Shown: one piece after another, positions 34,552 to 46,019 of the stretch
How positions within the stretch are numbered: position 1 is the first letter of the stretch
How the letters are laid out: each line of letters opens with the position of its first letter
Origin: Homarus americanus
Lineage: Eukaryota > Arthropoda > Malacostraca > Decapoda > Nephropidae
Length of the DNA stretch: 64,000 nucleotides
Assembly (NCBI RefSeq): GCF_018991925.1
Contig: NW_024736071.1
Location: 8,295,453 to 8,359,452, forward strand
Direction: 5' to 3'
The notes under the pieces: model-generated
Seen by the model: only the letters and a program-made list of their open reading frames with translations
What the model was told of the DNA's origin: nothing
The model's database searches: none
Program-made: the position numbers and the translations under genes

Positions 34552-35785
34552 CAAAGACACACAACAAGTAACAAACATAACAAGTAACAGACACGCGACA
34601 AGTAACACAGACACACAAGTAACACACACATAACAAGTAAAACACACATTACAAGAAACAGACACACAACAAGTAATAGACATAACAAGTTATTCAGAAA
34701 CACCACGCGTAACAGACTCGCAACAAGTAACACAGGCTCACAACAAGCAACATACACACAAATAAATAACAGACACAGCAAGTAACACAGACACACAAGT
34801 AACACAGAGGCACAACAAGTAACACAGACACACAAGTAACACAGAGGCCCAACAAGTAACAGACACACAAGAAGTAAAACAGACACACAACAAGTAACAG
34901 ACACACAAGTAACACAGAGTCACAACAAGTAACACAGACACGCAACAAATAAAACAGACTCTGCAAAAAGTAACACAGGCTCACAACAAGCAAAATACAC
35001 ACAACAAATAACACAGACACACAGCAAGTAACACAGACACACAAGTAACACAGAGGCACAACAAGTAACACAGACACACAAGTAACACAGAGGCCCAACA
35101 AGTAACACACACAAGAAGTAAAACAGACACACAACAAGTAACAGACACACAAGTAACACAGAGTCACAACAAGTAACACAGACACGCAACAAATAAAACA
35201 GACTGCAAATAAGTAACACAGGCTCACAATACAAACATACACACAACAAATAACACAGACACACAAGTAACACAGAGGCACAACTAAAGTAACACAGACA
35301 CACAAGTAACACAGAGGCCCAAATAAGTAACAGACACAAGAAGTAAAACAGACACACAACAAGAACAGACACACAAGTAACACAGAGTCACAACAAGTAA
35401 CACAGGTCACAACAGCAACATACACACAACAAATAACACAGACACACAGCAAGTAACACAAGACACAACAGTAACTACAGACACACAAAGTAACACAGAG
35501 GGACAGCAAGTAACACACACACTAAGTGAGACAGACACACAACAAGTAACACAGAGGCACAACAAGTAACACAGACATGCACAAGCGAGACAGAGGCACA
35601 AAAAGTAACACAGACATGCAACAGTTACAGACACAACAGTAACACATACACACACTAAGTGAGACAGACACACAAGTAACACAGAGGCACAACAAGTAAC
35701 AGACATGCAACAAGTAACACAGAGGCACAACAAGTAACACATACACACACCAAGAGACACACAACAAGTAACACAGATGATGACA
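34552..35785. repeat. AAGTAACACAGACACAC minisatellite with higher-order structure
   Basis: Units of 17-21 bp (CACAACAAGTAACACAGACA). A higher-order unit of about 243 bp, starting at CACAGGCTCACAACAAGCAA near 34732, recurs near 34975 and 35218 and partially near 35400. Each higher-order unit carries the same ordered variants: GAGGCACAAC, GAGGCCCAAC, AAGAAGTAAAACAG, GAGTCACAAC and CGCAACAAATAAAACAG. The 274-codon and other LLCVCYL frames on the - strand are artefacts. Confidence 0.95.
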
Positions 35786-36040
35786 CAATGAGCAGTGATG
35801 CAAAGTCAGGTGAGTGTGTTATGCAGTGTTGCCAAGGTGTGTAGCGGCATCCGCAACACAATGTTTTAGTATTTTGATCATTATCGATGTTAACACTGCA
35901 ATGTAAGGACCGAAAGAATATGATTATATCTGAACATTTATTTATCGGAGATGGTTAGTCAGCTTGCAACAGCTGCAGTTTCACGCTAAATTGTTGAGAA
36001 AAAGTCCAAACGCGAGAGAAATGAAGGCTTAGAGCAAGTG
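35786..36040. other. Unique DNA, no gene seen
   Basis: Short unique interval between two arrays. Confidence 0.45.
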
Positions 36041-36640
36041 GTGTTTCAAGAGAGGTAGGGGTGTTAAGGTGATGACAGGTGGTGAATGTAGAGGAGTTGG
36101 TGGTAGGTGATGACATGTAGGAGTGGGATGAGTGAGGGTGGGCATGGCAGGGTGAGTGTAGATAAGAGAGAATGTGGGTGAGGGGTGAGTGATGGTGTGG
36201 GCGGTGTGGGCGAGTGGATGAGTGTGGAGTGAGTGATGATGGATGATGAGAGGTGGATGATTGTTGGGGTGGTAGGTGATGATAGATGGGTGAGTGGGTG
36301 AGAAATGTGGGAGAGGGGTGAGGTTGGTGTGCGGTGAGGGGGGTGAGTGTGGGGTGAGGGGTGGGATGATACATGACAGGTAGATGACTGTGGATGATAT
36401 GGGTGAGTGATGATGGATGATTACAGGGAGGAGGGGATGAGTCGGGAAGGTTGATGATGGATGACAGGTGGTGGATGAGTGGGGTTGGGTGATGATGAGT
36501 GATGACAGATGGGTGAGTGTGTGAGCGAGGTGGGTGATGATGGATGGCAGATGGGTGAGTGAATGGGTGAGTATGGGTGAATGTGGATGAGAGATAAAAT
36601 GGATAGAGGGGTGAGTGGACGGTCGTCGTCAGTGGTAATA
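36041..36640. repeat. GGATGATGGTGAGTGGGTGAG-like GT-rich repeat region
   Basis: Irregular tandem words GATGATGGATGA, GTGGGTGAGTG and GACAGGTGG. No stable period. Opposite-strand frames rich in HPS are artefacts. 36641-36829 is unique DNA without gene signal. Confidence 0.85.
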
Positions 36641-36829
36641 ATCACAGAAAAATGGTACTTTATTAATGAAATTCACATTAGACACAGATTGTGGTATTTC
36701 GCAAGTAATGATTTGGCACACAGTTACGGGAACGTCCAAAGATGGAAATGTCGTGTTGTAACAGGTAAGATAATTGCCAGGTGGTGACGAACAGATAGAG
36801 GTAAGGCTATGGTGGGTAGGTAGCAGTCT

Positions 36830-38855
36830 GATAGTTAGGTGAAGGAGAGGTGGGCAGGAGTGGCAGGTGAGTGGTGGGTGAGGTGAGAGGGGTGAAAGGA
36901 GAGGGTGGGTGAGAAGGGTGGGAGGAGTGGTGGATGGAGAGAGTGGTGGGTGCAGGAGGAGTGGGGGTGTGAGGTGAGAGTGGTGGGTAGGTGAGATGGT
37001 GGGCAAGGAGGTGGTGGGTGTGAGGTGAGGAGTGGAGGTGAGTGTGGTAGGTAGCAGCATGATGTTAGGGGTGGGGTGAATGGAGAGTGGTGGGTGTGAG
37101 GTGAGGTGGTGGAGAGTGGTGGCAAGTGAGGTGGGGTGGGTAGTGCATGAAGGTAGGGGTGGGTGAAGGAGAGTGGGGTGTAGGTGAGAGTGGGGTGAGA
37201 GTGGTGGCAAGAGTGGGGTGGTGGGTGTAGGTGAGAGTGTGGTGGGTGAGTGAGGGTGCAAGGAGGTGGTGGTAGTGAGAGGGTGGGTGTAGGTGGAGTG
37301 TGGTGGGTGCAGGTGAGAGTGGTGGCAAGGAGGTGGTGGGGTAGGTGAGTGGTGGGTGTAAGGAGTGTGGTGGGGGAAGTGGTGGAAGTGAGTATGGTGG
37401 GGGTAGGGTGATGGTGAGAGGGTGTGTAGGTGAGGGTGTGTGAGTAGATGGTGGGTGAGAGTAGGTGAGTGGTGAGAGTGGTGGGTGTAGGTGAGTGTGG
37501 GTAGGGTGAGTGTGGTGGGTGGTGGTGGGTAGGTGAGGGGTGGGAGTGGGTGAGAGGTGGTGTAGGTGGAGGAGTGGTGGTGGGAGTGGGGGAGAGTGGG
37601 GGTGTAGGAGAGTGGTGAGAGTAGGGTGAGAGAGTGGGTGTAGGAGAGTGGTGGGTGAGGGTGAGAGGGTGGCAGGGTAGGTGAGTGTGTGGGTGAGGGA
37701 GGGTGAGGAGTGTGTGTGGTGTAGGTGAGGGCAGGTGGGGTGAGGAGTGGTGGGGTGAGGTGAGAGTGGTGGGTGTAGGTGAGAGTGGTGTGTAGGTGAG
37801 AGTGGCGGGTGTAGGCAGAGAGAGGGTGAGGTGAGGGGGTGAGGTGTGGTGGGTGTAGGTGAGTGGTGGGTGGAGGGAGAGGTGAGTGGGTAGAGGAGTG
37901 GTGGGTGTAGGTGAGGTGTGGGGTGTAGGTGAGAGTGGTGGTGTGGGTGAGTGAGGTGAGAGTGGTGGGTGTAGGTGAGAGTGGGGGGTGAGGAGTGTGG
38001 TGGGTGAGGAGAGTGGTGGGTGTAGGTGAGTGTGGTGGGTGTAGGTGAGGAGTGGTGTGGTAGGTAGTGTGGGTGTAGGTGAGAGTGGTGGGTGTAGGTG
38101 AGAGTGGTGGGTGTAGGTGAGAGTGGTGGGTGAGGGGAGGGTGGTGTGGGTGAGGTGGTGGGGAGAGGGAGGGTGAGAGGTGGGTGTGGGGAGAGTGGGG
38201 TGTAGGGAGTGTGGTGGGTGTAGGTGAGAGTGGTGGGTGAGGAGAGTGGTGGTGGGTGAGAGGGTGTAGGTGAGGGGTGGTGAGTGATGGGTGAGAGGTG
38301 GTGAGGGGGGTGGAGGTGAGAGTGGTGGGTGGGTGGAGTGGTGGGTGTAGGTGAGGAGGGGTGTAGGGGAGGGGTGGTGGGTGAGAGGGAGTGAGTGGGG
38401 TAGGAGAGTGGTGGGTGTGGTGAGGGGTGGTAGGTGAGATGGTGGTGTAGGTGAGTGTGGTGAGAGGTGGGTGTGGTGGGTAGGTGAGAGTGGTGGTAGA
38501 GTGTGGGTGTAGGTGAGAGTGGGTGTAGGTGAGAGTGGTGGGGTGTGGTAGGTGGAGAGTGGTGGGTGAGGTGAGAGTGGGTGTAGGTGGAGTGGTGGGT
38601 GAGGTGATGTGGGTGTAGGTGAGAGTGGTGGGTGTAGTGAGAGTGGGTGTAGGTGAGAGTGGTGGGTGTAGGTGAGTGTGGTGGGTGTAGGTGAGTGGTG
38701 GTAGGTGAGTGGTGGGTGTGGGTGAGAGTGGGGTGGAGTGTGGTGGGTAGGTGAGAGTGGTGGGTGAGGTGAGAGTGGTGGGTGTAGGTGAGTGTGGGTG
38801 TAGGTGAGTGTGGTGTGGTGTGGGTGAGTGTGGTGGGTGTGAGAGTGGTGGGTGT

Positions 38856-38857
<2 letters not shown>
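36830..38857. repeat. GGTGGGTGTAGGTGAGAGT minisatellite (about 19 bp), main block
   Basis: About 2 kb of units near GTGGTGGGTGTAGGTGAGA with many small deletions. The 774- and 703-codon frames on the - strand (SPTPTTLTYTHHSH) are the translation of this array and end in the adjacent TA tract. They are not genes. The same array continues in pieces at 39340-39402, 40352-40742 and 41488-41520. Confidence 0.97.

Positions 38858-38916
<59 letters not shown>
38858..38916. repeat. (TA)n microsatellite
   Basis: TA tract interrupting the GGTGGGTGTAGGTGAGAGT locus. Confidence 0.98.
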
Positions 38917-38922
<6 letters not shown>

Positions 38923-38979
38923 TTTTTGGATTAGCCCACCAGGCACAGGTCACTGACCCACATCAGGGCCTGGGGGGCG

Positions 38980-39095
<116 letters not shown>

Positions 39096-39339
39096 GAACC
39101 ATGAAGAAACACAAAATTGATAAAAGTTCAAGAGTGAGAAACAATATATGTAAGATAAACAATTGAGACCCTGCAATTGTTTGTAAATGAGGCAGAAAGT
39201 CAGATGAGCAACCTGAGACTTGTTCACAATTTTCGTGATGCCATATGGCAGCAGGGTCTACCATTAGACAACACATTATGCTTCCAATATCTACCCAGGT
39301 GGTAGTACCTCCTTGTTTGGTAGCTCTGTAGTTGGTGTA

Positions 39340-39402
39340 GGTGAGTGTGGTGAGTGTAGGTGAGAGTAACGGGTGTAGGTGAAACTGGTGGGTGTAGGTG
39401 AG
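39340..39402. repeat. GGTGTAGGTGAGAGT minisatellite fragment, left of LINE copy
   Basis: Four units of the array found at 36830-38857. It ends where the antisense LINE 3' end begins. Confidence 0.9.
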
Positions 39403-40351
39403 ATTTATTTCCTTAATTTTGCCACTTACAGCGGCTAGTTTATTGAGCGATAGCGCAAAAGGATTACAGAGTAGAGTTCACAAAGGGTCTGTATAACTAA
39501 CCCCTGTGGTCAGGATATTATGGCATTGAATGTTACAGAGTATTTCACGTAAGTTCTTTGTTTAATTCTGTACATAAAGGGTAATTTATTCGCAACTGCG
39601 TGAGTACAGGAGTGTGAGACAGTATGTCTGGCCGCACACATTGTTATTCACATTTGCGTGAGAGGATATTCAAGAACATTGTGTGTTTGGTTCTATACAT
39701 GGGAACTGATATAACTACTAAGTGCAGAAAAGTGGATACAATCATAATATGTCGGCTATCTTGCCATTATAGATAAAGTGTTGTGCCATTTCACACACAG
39801 TATGCTTGGACCTGTCCCTAAAAGGTTCTATCTTCACACAGTCGAGGACGTAGTGTTCAAGTGTGTGGCCATTAGTCTGGCCACACACTTTACATTTAAC
39901 TTTGTTCACATCTACTTGAGGAACATACTACCAGAGTTAGTATGTAACCTTAGTCTAGCGGTTATAACATCTTGTAATCTAGTGATCTTGTTACTTGCTC
40001 CATATACATGTTTCATTTGACACATTTTATCATGATAAACAATGGATTGACTAGTGTCTGTTTGCACTGTTTGCATTTCTTCGAGGTTGTCAATGCCTTT
40101 CCTGTCACGAAGGACCAGGGCTGGTGCGTGGTAATCTATCAGAGATCGTATATAGCCTAGGTGCATTGTTTTAAAAATTCTAATATTAACACCAAAATGT
40201 GGGCTGTAACCCGCTACACTACTAAGAGATTTCAGTCTGTCAGTACATTGACGGATTAGCTGTTGTATGGCAGGTAAGGTACAAGGGACGGAGACACCAA
40301 GATATTTAAAAGAAGAGACATGGTCAATAGTGTTGTTACCTATCTTGAGCA
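39403..40351 (-). mobile_element. I-like LINE, 5'-truncated antisense copy
   Basis: The - strand encodes KIGNNTIDHVSSFKYLGV, LKSLSSVAGYSP, LGYIRSLIDYHAPALVLRD and KHVYGASNKITRLQDV (open at 39912-40352), then in other frames KVCGQ...HTLEHYVLDC, RDRSKHTVCEMAQHF and IYNGKIADIL down to about 39730. These match the RT thumb and the post-RNase H C-terminus of the copies at 49.4 and 62.1 kb. The RNase H segment is deleted. The 3' end, with a CAATAAACTAGCC tail and stem-loop at 39421-39445, abuts minisatellite. Both flanks are GGTGTAGGTGAGAGT array. Confidence 0.85.
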
Positions 40352-40742
40352 AGGTGAGAGTGGTGGGTGTAGGTGAGAGTGTGTGGGTGAAGGAGTGTGT
40401 GTGGGTGAAGGAGAGTGTGTGGGTGAAGGAGAGTGTGTGGGTGAAGGAGAGTGTGTGGGTGAAGGAGAGTGTGTGGGTGAAGGAGAGTGTGGGTGAAGGA
40501 GAGTGTGTGGGTGAAGGAGAGTGTGGGTGAAGGAGAGAGTGTGGGTGAAGGAGAGTGTGTGGGTGAAGGAGAGTGTGGGTGAAGGTGAGAGCGGCGGTTG
40601 AAGGTATGAGTCGTGGGTGTGGGTGAGTGTGGGTGAAGGTGAGAGTGGTGGGTGAAGGAAAGAGTGTGGGTAAAAATGATAGTGGCGGGTGAAGGTGAGA
40701 GTGGAGGTATAGGTGAAAGTGGCGGGTGTAAGTGAGAGTAAT
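40352..40742. repeat. GGTGAGAGTG / GTGGGTGAAGGAGAGT minisatellite
   Basis: Begins with GGTGAGAGTGGTGGGTGTAG and shifts to a homogenised GTGTGGGTGAAGGAGA subfamily (about ten units, 40386-40590), then returns to mixed units. WVKES and HTLLHPHTL frames are artefacts. Confidence 0.95.
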
Positions 40743-41487
40743 GGCGCATTTACACGAGGGGTTTTATGAGTAATCTAACTCAGGAGGCGAGCGAGAGGAA
40801 CCTTTCCACTAGCATACAAGTGGTGACTGACACGTGGCGCCTACTCACACCCGTAGTAGTGACGTTCAGTTTTGTCTATTCCTAACAATAAAAGTCAAAA
40901 GCAAGTTTTGGACCTTATAACCATTATATTTTCACCCTATTCAGAAAATACATCAGAATGGACACGAGAAAACAGTAAACTTGCAGATAAATCTATAAGG
41001 ACGGTACCACTGTATAAGTCTCAGGGTCCACGAGAGATTTATTGAAGTTTTGAGGAGAAAACAGAAAAGAATGTGTGGGTAATGAAGTGGAATGAAAGTA
41101 GAGTAACACTCGGTGCTGTAAATACTCTTCTAAATGAATTATCGGTTGAAGACCTTGCCAAGTACGTACATTTCTTGAGATAATGATTATTAAACATTAA
41201 ATTGAACCTGTAAACATAAAACATGTAATAAGATACATTTCGAGCTGCACTAAACACTATTAAGAGTCAAACACCCAACACTGTTAATTACAATTGCCTA
41301 CTCTACTAGCACACTAGTGACTGTAAAGTTGAGTGACTACCAACTTCCAGACTAGTGAAAATCCACTAGTTTGCTAGCACTAGGGACCAGTAACTCGCGA
41401 CTAGTGGAGTCATTGCATGGAAGGCGCTAGTTGCTATCACGTCAGCGCTGGCACCTAGTAACACTCCTCGTGTAAACGAGCCCTAAG
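40743..41487. mobile_element. TIR element (non-autonomous DNA transposon) inserted in minisatellite
   Basis: The left end reads GCGCATTTACACGAGGGGT and the right end, inverted, reads GGCTCGTTTACACGAGGAGT (TTTACACGAGG shared, partial outside). Length is about 745 bp. Both flanks are the same GGTGAGAGT array, so insertion boundaries are visible at single-unit resolution. The interior has CACTAG/CTAGTG subterminal repeats (40809-40825, 41322-41410) and no transposase frame. The superfamily is uncertain because no clear target duplication beyond TAA is seen. Confidence 0.6.
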
Positions 41488-41837
41488 GGTGAAGGTGAGA
41501 GTGACGAGTGAAGGTGTTGGGAATGAAGGATGAGAGAGAGAGGAGGCCTGGACAAACACTTACACGAGTGCACCTTCTCGCCTCCTGTATTGTCACACCC
41601 AACACCAATCACCGAATACGTTCTCCATGTTGGATTAACTATCGCAAAATGGACGAGTAAAAAAAGATGAACGGAAGAGTTGCTCCTCCGCTCAGCGCCA
41701 AGACAAACACTGATGTAGGAAAGAGAGAAGAGGAAAGAAAAATGAATGAAGGGGGTGGGGGGTCCAAGTGGTAACTGACTAAGGGACGACGAGTTGGGGG
41801 AGAGGGTACTGGGAGATAGTGTGTGTCTTAATGGGAC
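41488..41837. other. Remnant minisatellite then unique DNA
   Basis: About 33 bp of the GGTGAAGGTGAGAGTG array, followed by unique DNA without recognised genes. Confidence 0.5.
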
Positions 41838-41845
41838 GGACAGAC

Positions 41846-41870
41846 AGAGATAGAGAGAGAGAGAAAGAGA

Positions 41871-41950
<80 letters not shown>

Positions 41951-41984
41951 TGGATGGATGGATGAATAGATAGATAGATAGATA
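41846..41984. repeat. (GA)n with (GGAT)n and (GATA)n
   Basis: Long GA run followed by five GGAT units and five GATA units. A short (ATA)n at 42007-42028 and (GT)n at 42098-42121 follow. Confidence 0.97.
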
Positions 41985-42121
41985 GAGATGATTCAGGAAG
42001 CAGTGTAATAATAATAATAATAATAATTAACGGTTTATTGAAAGAGCATTGCAGCCGGAAGGCTGAAAATATACAGTTACATAATTGGGGAATGGGAGTG
42101 TGTGTGTGTGTGTGTGTGTGT

Positions 42122-42744
42122 AAGTTATTGTATTGTACCAGCATATGTATGACTACAGACAGACAATTAAAAGAAGAAGAGACGGAGGAGGAGAAAAGAA
42201 GGAAGAAGGAAGAGGGAGATAAGAGCTGATAAACAATGGCGATGGTGATTGTATAAGCACACGACTCAAAACTATGACTGTAAGTAATTCATATTATCTC
42301 GTCTTCCTTCCACTCCTCCTGGTGCTCGTTCGATACAAGTCAGGTGGCAATTGGTCTCATATAACTGCTCAATGAACTTTAAATATGACTTATCAATTCT
42401 AACAACCTCGCACAACACTTGTCATTGCCAACAAAGAGAGCAATCAATAGTCAGAAATCCATCTTCCCTTCTCAAGACCGTCTGATTATGAGGGGGGTAA
42501 TCAGAATAAAATTGAAATTCTCTCCAATTTCTTTCCTTAAAAGTCAGCATGGGAAATGGCTAGCTTATGGCTGTTTACAACACAAAGTTATCACATCCAA
42601 TTTATTCGAAGAAAGTTTTGCCTTTTGGAAATATAAAATGATATAGAGGGGAGGAGTTGGCGGCGTCGGCTATTTTTGGTCGGCTCATGACGTAGGTTGT
42701 TTAATCCAAGGTGGAACAAGGCGTTAACATTGGCGTAACTTAAC
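42122..42744. other. Unique DNA, no gene seen
   Basis: A 75-codon frame at 42419-42646 has mixed composition but no recognised domain. Confidence 0.4.
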
Positions 42745-43017
42745 CCCACCCACCTGTAACTCATTCCCCACACTTGTAACTTATTCCCCGCTCTTGTAAC
42801 TCATTCCCCACTCTTGTAACTCATTCTCCCCATTTATAACTTACTCCCTCCACTTGTAACTCATTCCCCACTTCTAACTTCCTCCACTTGCAACTCATTC
42901 CCCACTCTAGTAACCCATTTCCCCATTTATAACATACTCCTCCATAGCAACTCATTCCCCACACTTGTAACTCATTCCCTGCTCTTGCAACTCATTCCCC
43001 GCACTCGTAACTCGTAA
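42745..43017. repeat. CTCTTGTAACTCATTCCCCA minisatellite (about 21 bp)
   Basis: About 13 units around CACTTGTAACTCATTCCCC with TTATAAC and CTCC variants. Confidence 0.95.
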
Positions 43018-43172
43018 CACGGGAATAATAAAGAAAACCATAAAAAAGAACTAAAACAGAATAATAACGATGCAGAGACACAAGAGAAACAACACAGCAG
43101 CTACATAAAACAGGAGTGCTTGGTCCAGTGTACTCACTTAAATAAACGTAGGAGAAAACCCACACAAAAACC

Positions 43173-43181
43173 AATAAAAAC

Positions 43182-43213
<32 letters not shown>
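43173..43213. repeat. (GA)n microsatellite
   Basis: Uninterrupted GA tract of about 40 bp. Confidence 0.96.
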
Positions 43214-43216
<3 letters not shown>

Positions 43217-43429
43217 CAATTTAAAACACACACACAAACAGGTAGAGTAGGTGAGGCGGGAAAAAAATACGTCAACAGTGCAAAGAACCAAGGAAAAAAC
43301 TTAACACTACTAGAAATCAAAGAAAATCCCACAGCAGTAAAATACATCGATGGAAAACAGGAAATCTGGGATGGAACCTTCAACAGTAGCCTACAAGAAA
43401 CCAAGGGAAACCTTCAGAGGAAAGGTGTC

Positions 43430-43575
43430 AAGAAAAAAACACATTAATGGTACAACAAGTAATCAAGAAAAATACATTGACGGTACAAGTAATCAAGGAA
43501 AAAACATTAACGGTACAACAAGTAATCAAGAAAAATGCAAATACGGTACAAGTAATCAAGCTAAAAACTTTAACA
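43430..43575. repeat. GGTACAACAAGTAATCAAG tandem repeat (about 29-33 bp)
   Basis: Five units carrying AACATTAACGGTACAACAAG then TAATCAAGAAAAA. The GTSNQGKNINGTTSNQ-like frame across it is a repeat translation. Confidence 0.9.
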
Positions 43576-43764
43576 ATATATATTAGTATTAAAAAACAAA
43601 CAACAACAGTACAATAAACGGATGTGAAAACCCTGCCAACAGTTAAAGGAAACCAAGGGAAAACTCTACAAAACAATCAAAAACAAACTTATGATAAAGG
43701 AAGAAACAACACAATGAAAAATTTTGAAATAGGAAATGGCTACTTATCCGGGAATTCCCGGCTG

Positions 43765-44200
43765 GGCAGACTGAAGGATATGTAGCCGGGAAACCATTCG
43801 TGATCAGCTAGTGTGTTTAGCAATCGTGTTCCCGGTAAATTCATGTGCGGTTTTAGCAACACACCTTCATTGTCTTATGAGCTGGATATTATATAGATAT
43901 TCTGTGTTAATCTCCCTCTGTACTTATAGAGTTTGCTTCAAGATGTGGTACACGACAGATCTTGTTCCTTTGTTTTATTTGTGCATATTTCTGTATAGAT
44001 TACAATGGATAATTTCGCAAGACGTTGAGAATAAATCAGATTTATAGTAATTCTTTCAATACATTTTTGTTTTCATGAGAAGAGAAATAATACACCTACG
44101 TTATAATGTTAGAGCAGCACATGAATTTGTCGAGAATACAATCGCTGAGAACTCCAGCTAATCTCGAGTAGTTTCCCGGCTAAGTAACCTCCAGTCTGCC
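43765..44200. mobile_element. Candidate TIR element, about 435 bp
   Basis: GGCAGACTGAAGGATATGTA followed by GCCGGGAAACC at 43765-43795 is matched inverted by 44168-44200 (GGCAGACTGGAGGTTACTTA then GCCGGGAAACT). About 27 of 32 positions agree. A 78-codon frame inside (43811-44047) is hydrophobic without recognised domain. No clear target duplication. Confidence 0.5.
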
Positions 44201-44212
44201 TATAAGAAAACA

Positions 44213-44239
44213 CGAGAGAGAGAGAGAGAGAGAGAGAGA
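44213..44239. repeat. (GA)n microsatellite
   Basis: Short GA run. Confidence 0.9.
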
Positions 44240-45859
44240 CGGGATTTTCTGGGGTGGCAACACAACCAGAAGAAGCAAAATTGGAAACTCAAATAAAGAC
44301 AAAATAAAAACAAATGTATAAATAGTCGAAATTTAAATTTACGTGAAAAAAGAGTAAGTAAATAAATTAGCACACGGTTTTAAGACGCCAAGAAAAAAAA
44401 TAGTGAAATAACTAACACAAACAAGGTTGGGAACTCAAATAGAAGAAACTCAGCAAAAACAAAAACAAGTAAATAGCGGAAATGTAAACACAAGGAAAAA
44501 ATAAGCAAACTGTTTTAAGAAATCATTGAAAAGAGTAAAAAAAAAATAAATGGAAACTAAACATAAAGAAGAAAAAAAGGATTAAAAGACAAATAATGAA
44601 ATAAAACCATAAATAAAATCGTTAATAATAAAAAATAGACGAAGGGGTGGAATGGAGTGGGGTGGTGAGGGGTGGTGAGGGGTGGGGTGGGGTGGTAGAT
44701 GGGGGTCCACGCCAGCCAGCTCTCGATGCACAAAGGCCTCGTCTCATTTTCTCGACTTTGTATACAATTCCATTCCGTAAGTTCGCAGCGAGAGATCGAG
44801 GAGCCCCCGGGTTCAAGTGTCCCTCATAATGTATTAACAGTCGGCTAGAGCTTTAAGCTTTTGGATAGATTACCCCCACTCCAAACCCCTTTTCACACCT
44901 CAGTCCCAATCTCCCTAATTAAGTCGCGCTATATTGAAAACCCTCAGAAAACGCGAGCATATTTGATAATTCATGCGTGATCAAAAGACTCGTATTTGAA
45001 AAGTCAATACGTGAGGTGGAGCTGGGCGTGGGGAGAGAGAATCTTCGTGTGTTTATACTCTTGTTTTAAGTGAGAAATAAAAAAAAAAAACTCTCAAACA
45101 GGGAGTGTTTTTCTTCTGAATTTCATTTTTTTTCTTCTTTTTTTGGCGAGGGATCCCGAAAATTGTTTTAATGTTTAATAAGTGCGAAAATAAAGATCCA
45201 CGCTGTCGGTGGGTGGATGGGTGTCGCCTCGCAAAGTTCCTGCGAATGCCCGGGGTTCGAATGGAGAGACGATGACAATGAAAAGAAGAAAGTGTGAAGA
45301 ACTCACCTACAATCTTAAAGACTTCAGGGCAATTTATTCTGCGAATTTACTCACGTCATAATCTCTCCCTGCTTCCTTTGACCCATGTTATCCTAAAACG
45401 CAGTTAATCTACATGAAACACCGTACATACTCCCTCCCCGACATTCTTCCATCACCATCACCACCACCTCCGAAAAAGCGTAGATGGCGGATCCACACAC
45501 ACACAAACGCACACCTGCACCTCACACCGCCGCGCTTGCCCGGAATGTAATTGACTGACGTTATTCACACCGGAAAATGATTGGTAGATTAATTCCCAGG
45601 TCTTAAAATCTCCACTGGCAACTTTATTTGAGCTTGGATTTTGATTGGTTTGTTTAATAAAGACGTGAACAGATTCTTGCTGCGTGGAGGTCGGTGATAG
45701 GCGGGGGGAGGTTGAGCGTGAATTGTGGCTTTGCTTTCCAACCTACCTTCCTCCTTCCCTCCCTCCCTCCCTCCTCTGACGCTGCCTCTCCCTCCCCCAA
45801 GACAAGTGGTTGGCAGCTTTAATCTGGCACCGGTGAGGAGGAAGACGAAGAGGGGGAGG

Positions 45860-45867
<8 letters not shown>
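44240..45867. other. Unique DNA with small simple repeats, no gene seen
   Basis: A-rich from 44270 to 44640, GGGGTGGTGA repeat at 44645-44700, then more balanced sequence with scattered CpG. A TC/CCTCC patch lies at 45745-45780. B-box-like words at 44805-44820 and 45250-45262 lack matching A boxes. No supported gene. Confidence 0.45.

Positions 45868-45934
<67 letters not shown>
45868..45934. repeat. (GT)n(GA)n compound microsatellite
   Basis: GT run (45868-45899) followed by GA run (45900-45934), with a short TC run at 45949-45964. Confidence 0.97.
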
Positions 45935-45939
<5 letters not shown>

Positions 45940-46019
45940 ATCCAACTCTCTTTCTCTCTCTCTCTTGCCTTCCTCCACAAGAAATACCAATAAACAAGTA
46001 AGCACTGTACTGATAAACC

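Noticed and set aside
34552..35785. CRISPR-like array
   Set aside because: Units are contiguous with no unique spacers of constant length, and the DNA is clearly eukaryotic.
36629..38953. 774- and 703-codon open frames on the - strand
   Set aside because: They are translations of the GGTGGGTGTAGGTGAGAGT minisatellite plus the adjacent TA tract. All frames give the same low-complexity Ser/Pro/Thr/His text.
44700..45265. tRNA or SINE B boxes (CGGGTTCAAGTGTCC near 44808, GGGGTTCGAATGG near 45251)
   Set aside because: No A box at the right distance and no cloverleaf or SINE body could be made out.
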